Positions 5,975 to 7,078 of a stretch of 7,078 nt of DNA are shown in pieces (the stretch's first letter is position 1; each line of letters begins with the position of its first letter). The stretch comes from Spirochaetaceae bacterium. Lineage in GTDB: Bacteria; Spirochaetota; Spirochaetia; B11-G9. The stretch spans positions 1 through 7,078 of the forward strand of contig DAOVSY010000158.1 in assembly GCA_030633365.1 (NCBI GenBank), read 5' to 3'. A program made the translations under genes and the position numbers. Below the pieces are notes generated by a model. It was given only the letters and a program-made list of their open reading frames with translations. It did not search any database and was not told where the DNA came from.

Positions 5975-7078
5975 TCAGGATATTTCTTTTGCCCACAGCT
6001 GAATCAGATTAATTATTGTTTCTGAAGCTTTAACCATTGTGTTAACAGAGGCCCACTCAAAACGACTGTGGTAATTATGCCCACCTGTAAAAATATTTGG
6101 AGTAGGAATTCCCATTTCACTTAATCTGGATCCATCAGTTCCACCCCTGATTATATCTCTTACAGGAGATACTCCCGCTGCTTTTACTGCTGCTTCAAGT
6201 ATTTCAATAACCTTCTCGTCTTTGTTTATATATTCAAACATATTGGAATACTGTTTTCTGGTTTTAACCTCTACAATTCCCCCGGGGTATTTTGCTTCTA
6301 CAGCCTTACCATAGGCATCCAGAGCTTCAATTCTACGGGAAAGTTCGTTTGAATCGAAATCTCTTAAAATTCCCCCAAGTTTTGCTTCATCAAGATTACC
6401 CTCAATCTCCCTAGGAGAATAATATCCATACCTTCCATCTGTTGCTTCAGGGCTTTCACTTGCCGGTAATAAGCTAAGAAATGTCCCTGCCATAGATACG
6501 GCATTAATAAGTTTTCCTCTGGCTGAACCAGGATGAATGACCCTTCCTTTAAATTTAATTTCAAACCCTGCTGCATTAAAACACTCAGCTTCGATAGAGC
6601 CTAATTCACTTCCATCTATTGTGTAACAGCATCTGGCATTCAGCCAGTCCTTATTAAAAAAATCAAGACCTTTGCCAGTTTCTTCATCCGGGGTAAAAAT
6701 TATTTCAACTTCTCCATGAGGAACCTCCGGATTAAGCTTAAGCCATGACAAAGCAGTCATAATCTCAGCTACCCCTGCTTTATCATCAGCACCAAGAAGT
6801 GTAGAGCCATCTGTTACAATAAGAGTATCTCCCTTATGCTTCAGCAGATCAGGATACTCTTTAGGTTTTAGAATATATTCTTCTCCAAGAGGTATATCCT
6901 CAAGGTCATAATTCTCTATAAGTCTGGGTTTTACATCTGTTCCACTCATATCAGGAGAAGTATCTACATGAGCCATTAGTCCTATTACAGGGGCTTTCTC
7001 ACCTTCCTTGAAATTTGACTCTAAAACTGCAATAAGATATCCATGTTCATTTAATGATATTTTATTTATTCCAAGTTC
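5975..7078 (-). CDS. pepT: Peptidase T (tripeptide aminopeptidase), N-terminus cut off by the window
   Basis: Cytosolic M20B zinc aminopeptidase that removes the N-terminal residue from tripeptides. The frame is open to the right edge, so 367 residues are visible against about 408 in the family; roughly 40 N-terminal residues lie outside. The Met at 6976 (MAHVDTSP) is internal, not the start, because family sequence such as LNEHGYLIAVL and APVIGLMAHVD continues before it. In numbering of the visible fragment, metal and catalytic residues are all present: H37 and D39 (AHVDTSPD), D98 (LLGADDKAG), E132/E133 (TPDEETGKG), D155 (TIDGSELG) and H337 (GGHNYHSRFE). The HPGSARGKLINA stretch marks the inserted lid/dimer domain, and RGGTDGS (311-317) is the usual substrate-binding loop. 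The gene looks intact. It ends 87 bases before the FecR-protein gene, which has its own promoter, so pepT is probably a separate housekeeping unit that may read through. Confidence 0.97.
   Translation of the reverse strand, partial: ELGINKISLNEHGYLIAVLESNFKEGEKAPVIGLMAHVDTSPDMSGTDVKPRLIENYDLEDIPLGEEYILKPKEYPDLLKHKGDTLIVTDGSTLLGADDKAGVAEIMTALSWLKLNPEVPHGEVEIIFTPDEETGKGLDFFNKDWLNARCCYTIDGSELGSIEAECFNAAGFEIKFKGRVIHPGSARGKLINAVSMAGTFLSLLPASESPEATDGRYGYYSPREIEGNLDEAKLGGILRDFDSNELSRRIEALDAYGKAVEAKYPGGIVEVKTRKQYSNMFEYINKDEKVIEILEAAVKAAGVSPVRDIIRGGTDGSRLSEMGIPTPNIFTGGHNYHSRFEWASVNTMVKASETIINLIQLWAKEIS

Noticed and set aside
6364..6576. Minus-strand open frame of 70 codons inside pepT
   Set aside because: It overlaps conserved peptidase T sequence in another frame, including the HPGSARGK region, so it is a shadow.
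5975..6976. Start of peptidase T at the ATG at 6976
   Set aside because: The frame continues upstream to the window edge with family-like sequence, and the ATG is within the conserved AHVD metal-binding motif region, so the gene is truncated by the window rather than short.

Overview
This is a 7,078-base, AT-rich window from a diderm bacterium. Every convincing gene lies on the minus strand, so the region reads from right to left. The products suggest a spirochaete (Spirochaetales/Treponema-like): a FecR-domain exported protein, a large jelly-roll lipoprotein, an LPP20/FlgT-N-like lipoprotein, and a small outer-membrane beta-barrel protein carrying periplasmic domains. I infer this from protein style only. 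No rRNA or other taxonomic marker is present.

Layout, in transcription order. At the right edge is most of a peptidase T gene (pepT, M20B zinc tripeptidase). It is cut by the window, with about 40 N-terminal residues missing. An 87-base gap follows, holding a good extended -10 promoter (TGGTATAAT, minus strand 5928-5920). Then come four genes for exported proteins: (1) a periplasmic FecR-domain protein; (2) a 627-residue lipoprotein with Ig-like segments, a LamG-like jelly roll and a second beta-sandwich; (3) a 441-residue protein with a signal peptide, a CsgG/TolB-N-like domain, a FlgT_C-like domain and a C-terminal beta-barrel; (4) a 457-residue lipoprotein with an LPP20/FlgT_N-like domain, a FlgT_M/CsgG-like domain and a C-terminal tandem beta-alpha-beta region. 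At the left edge a fifth gene may begin at a TTG codon behind an AAGGGG ribosome binding site.

The gaps between the exported-protein genes are short (15, 66, 15 and about 14 bases), all genes are co-directional, and no convincing terminator lies between them, so they probably form one operon. The 66-base gap also holds a plausible internal promoter.

Working model (inference): the four proteins form or serve one cell-envelope assembly. Two are outer-membrane-anchored lipoproteins, one is an integral outer-membrane barrel with a periplasmic part, and one is a soluble periplasmic FecR protein. The most notable point is that domain types known together in the flagellar H-ring protein FlgT (N, M and C modules) seem to be spread over two adjacent genes, one of them fused to a beta-barrel. 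pepT is a cytosolic housekeeping gene and is probably an unrelated neighbour. I found no RNA genes, CRISPR arrays, insertion sequences or long repeats.
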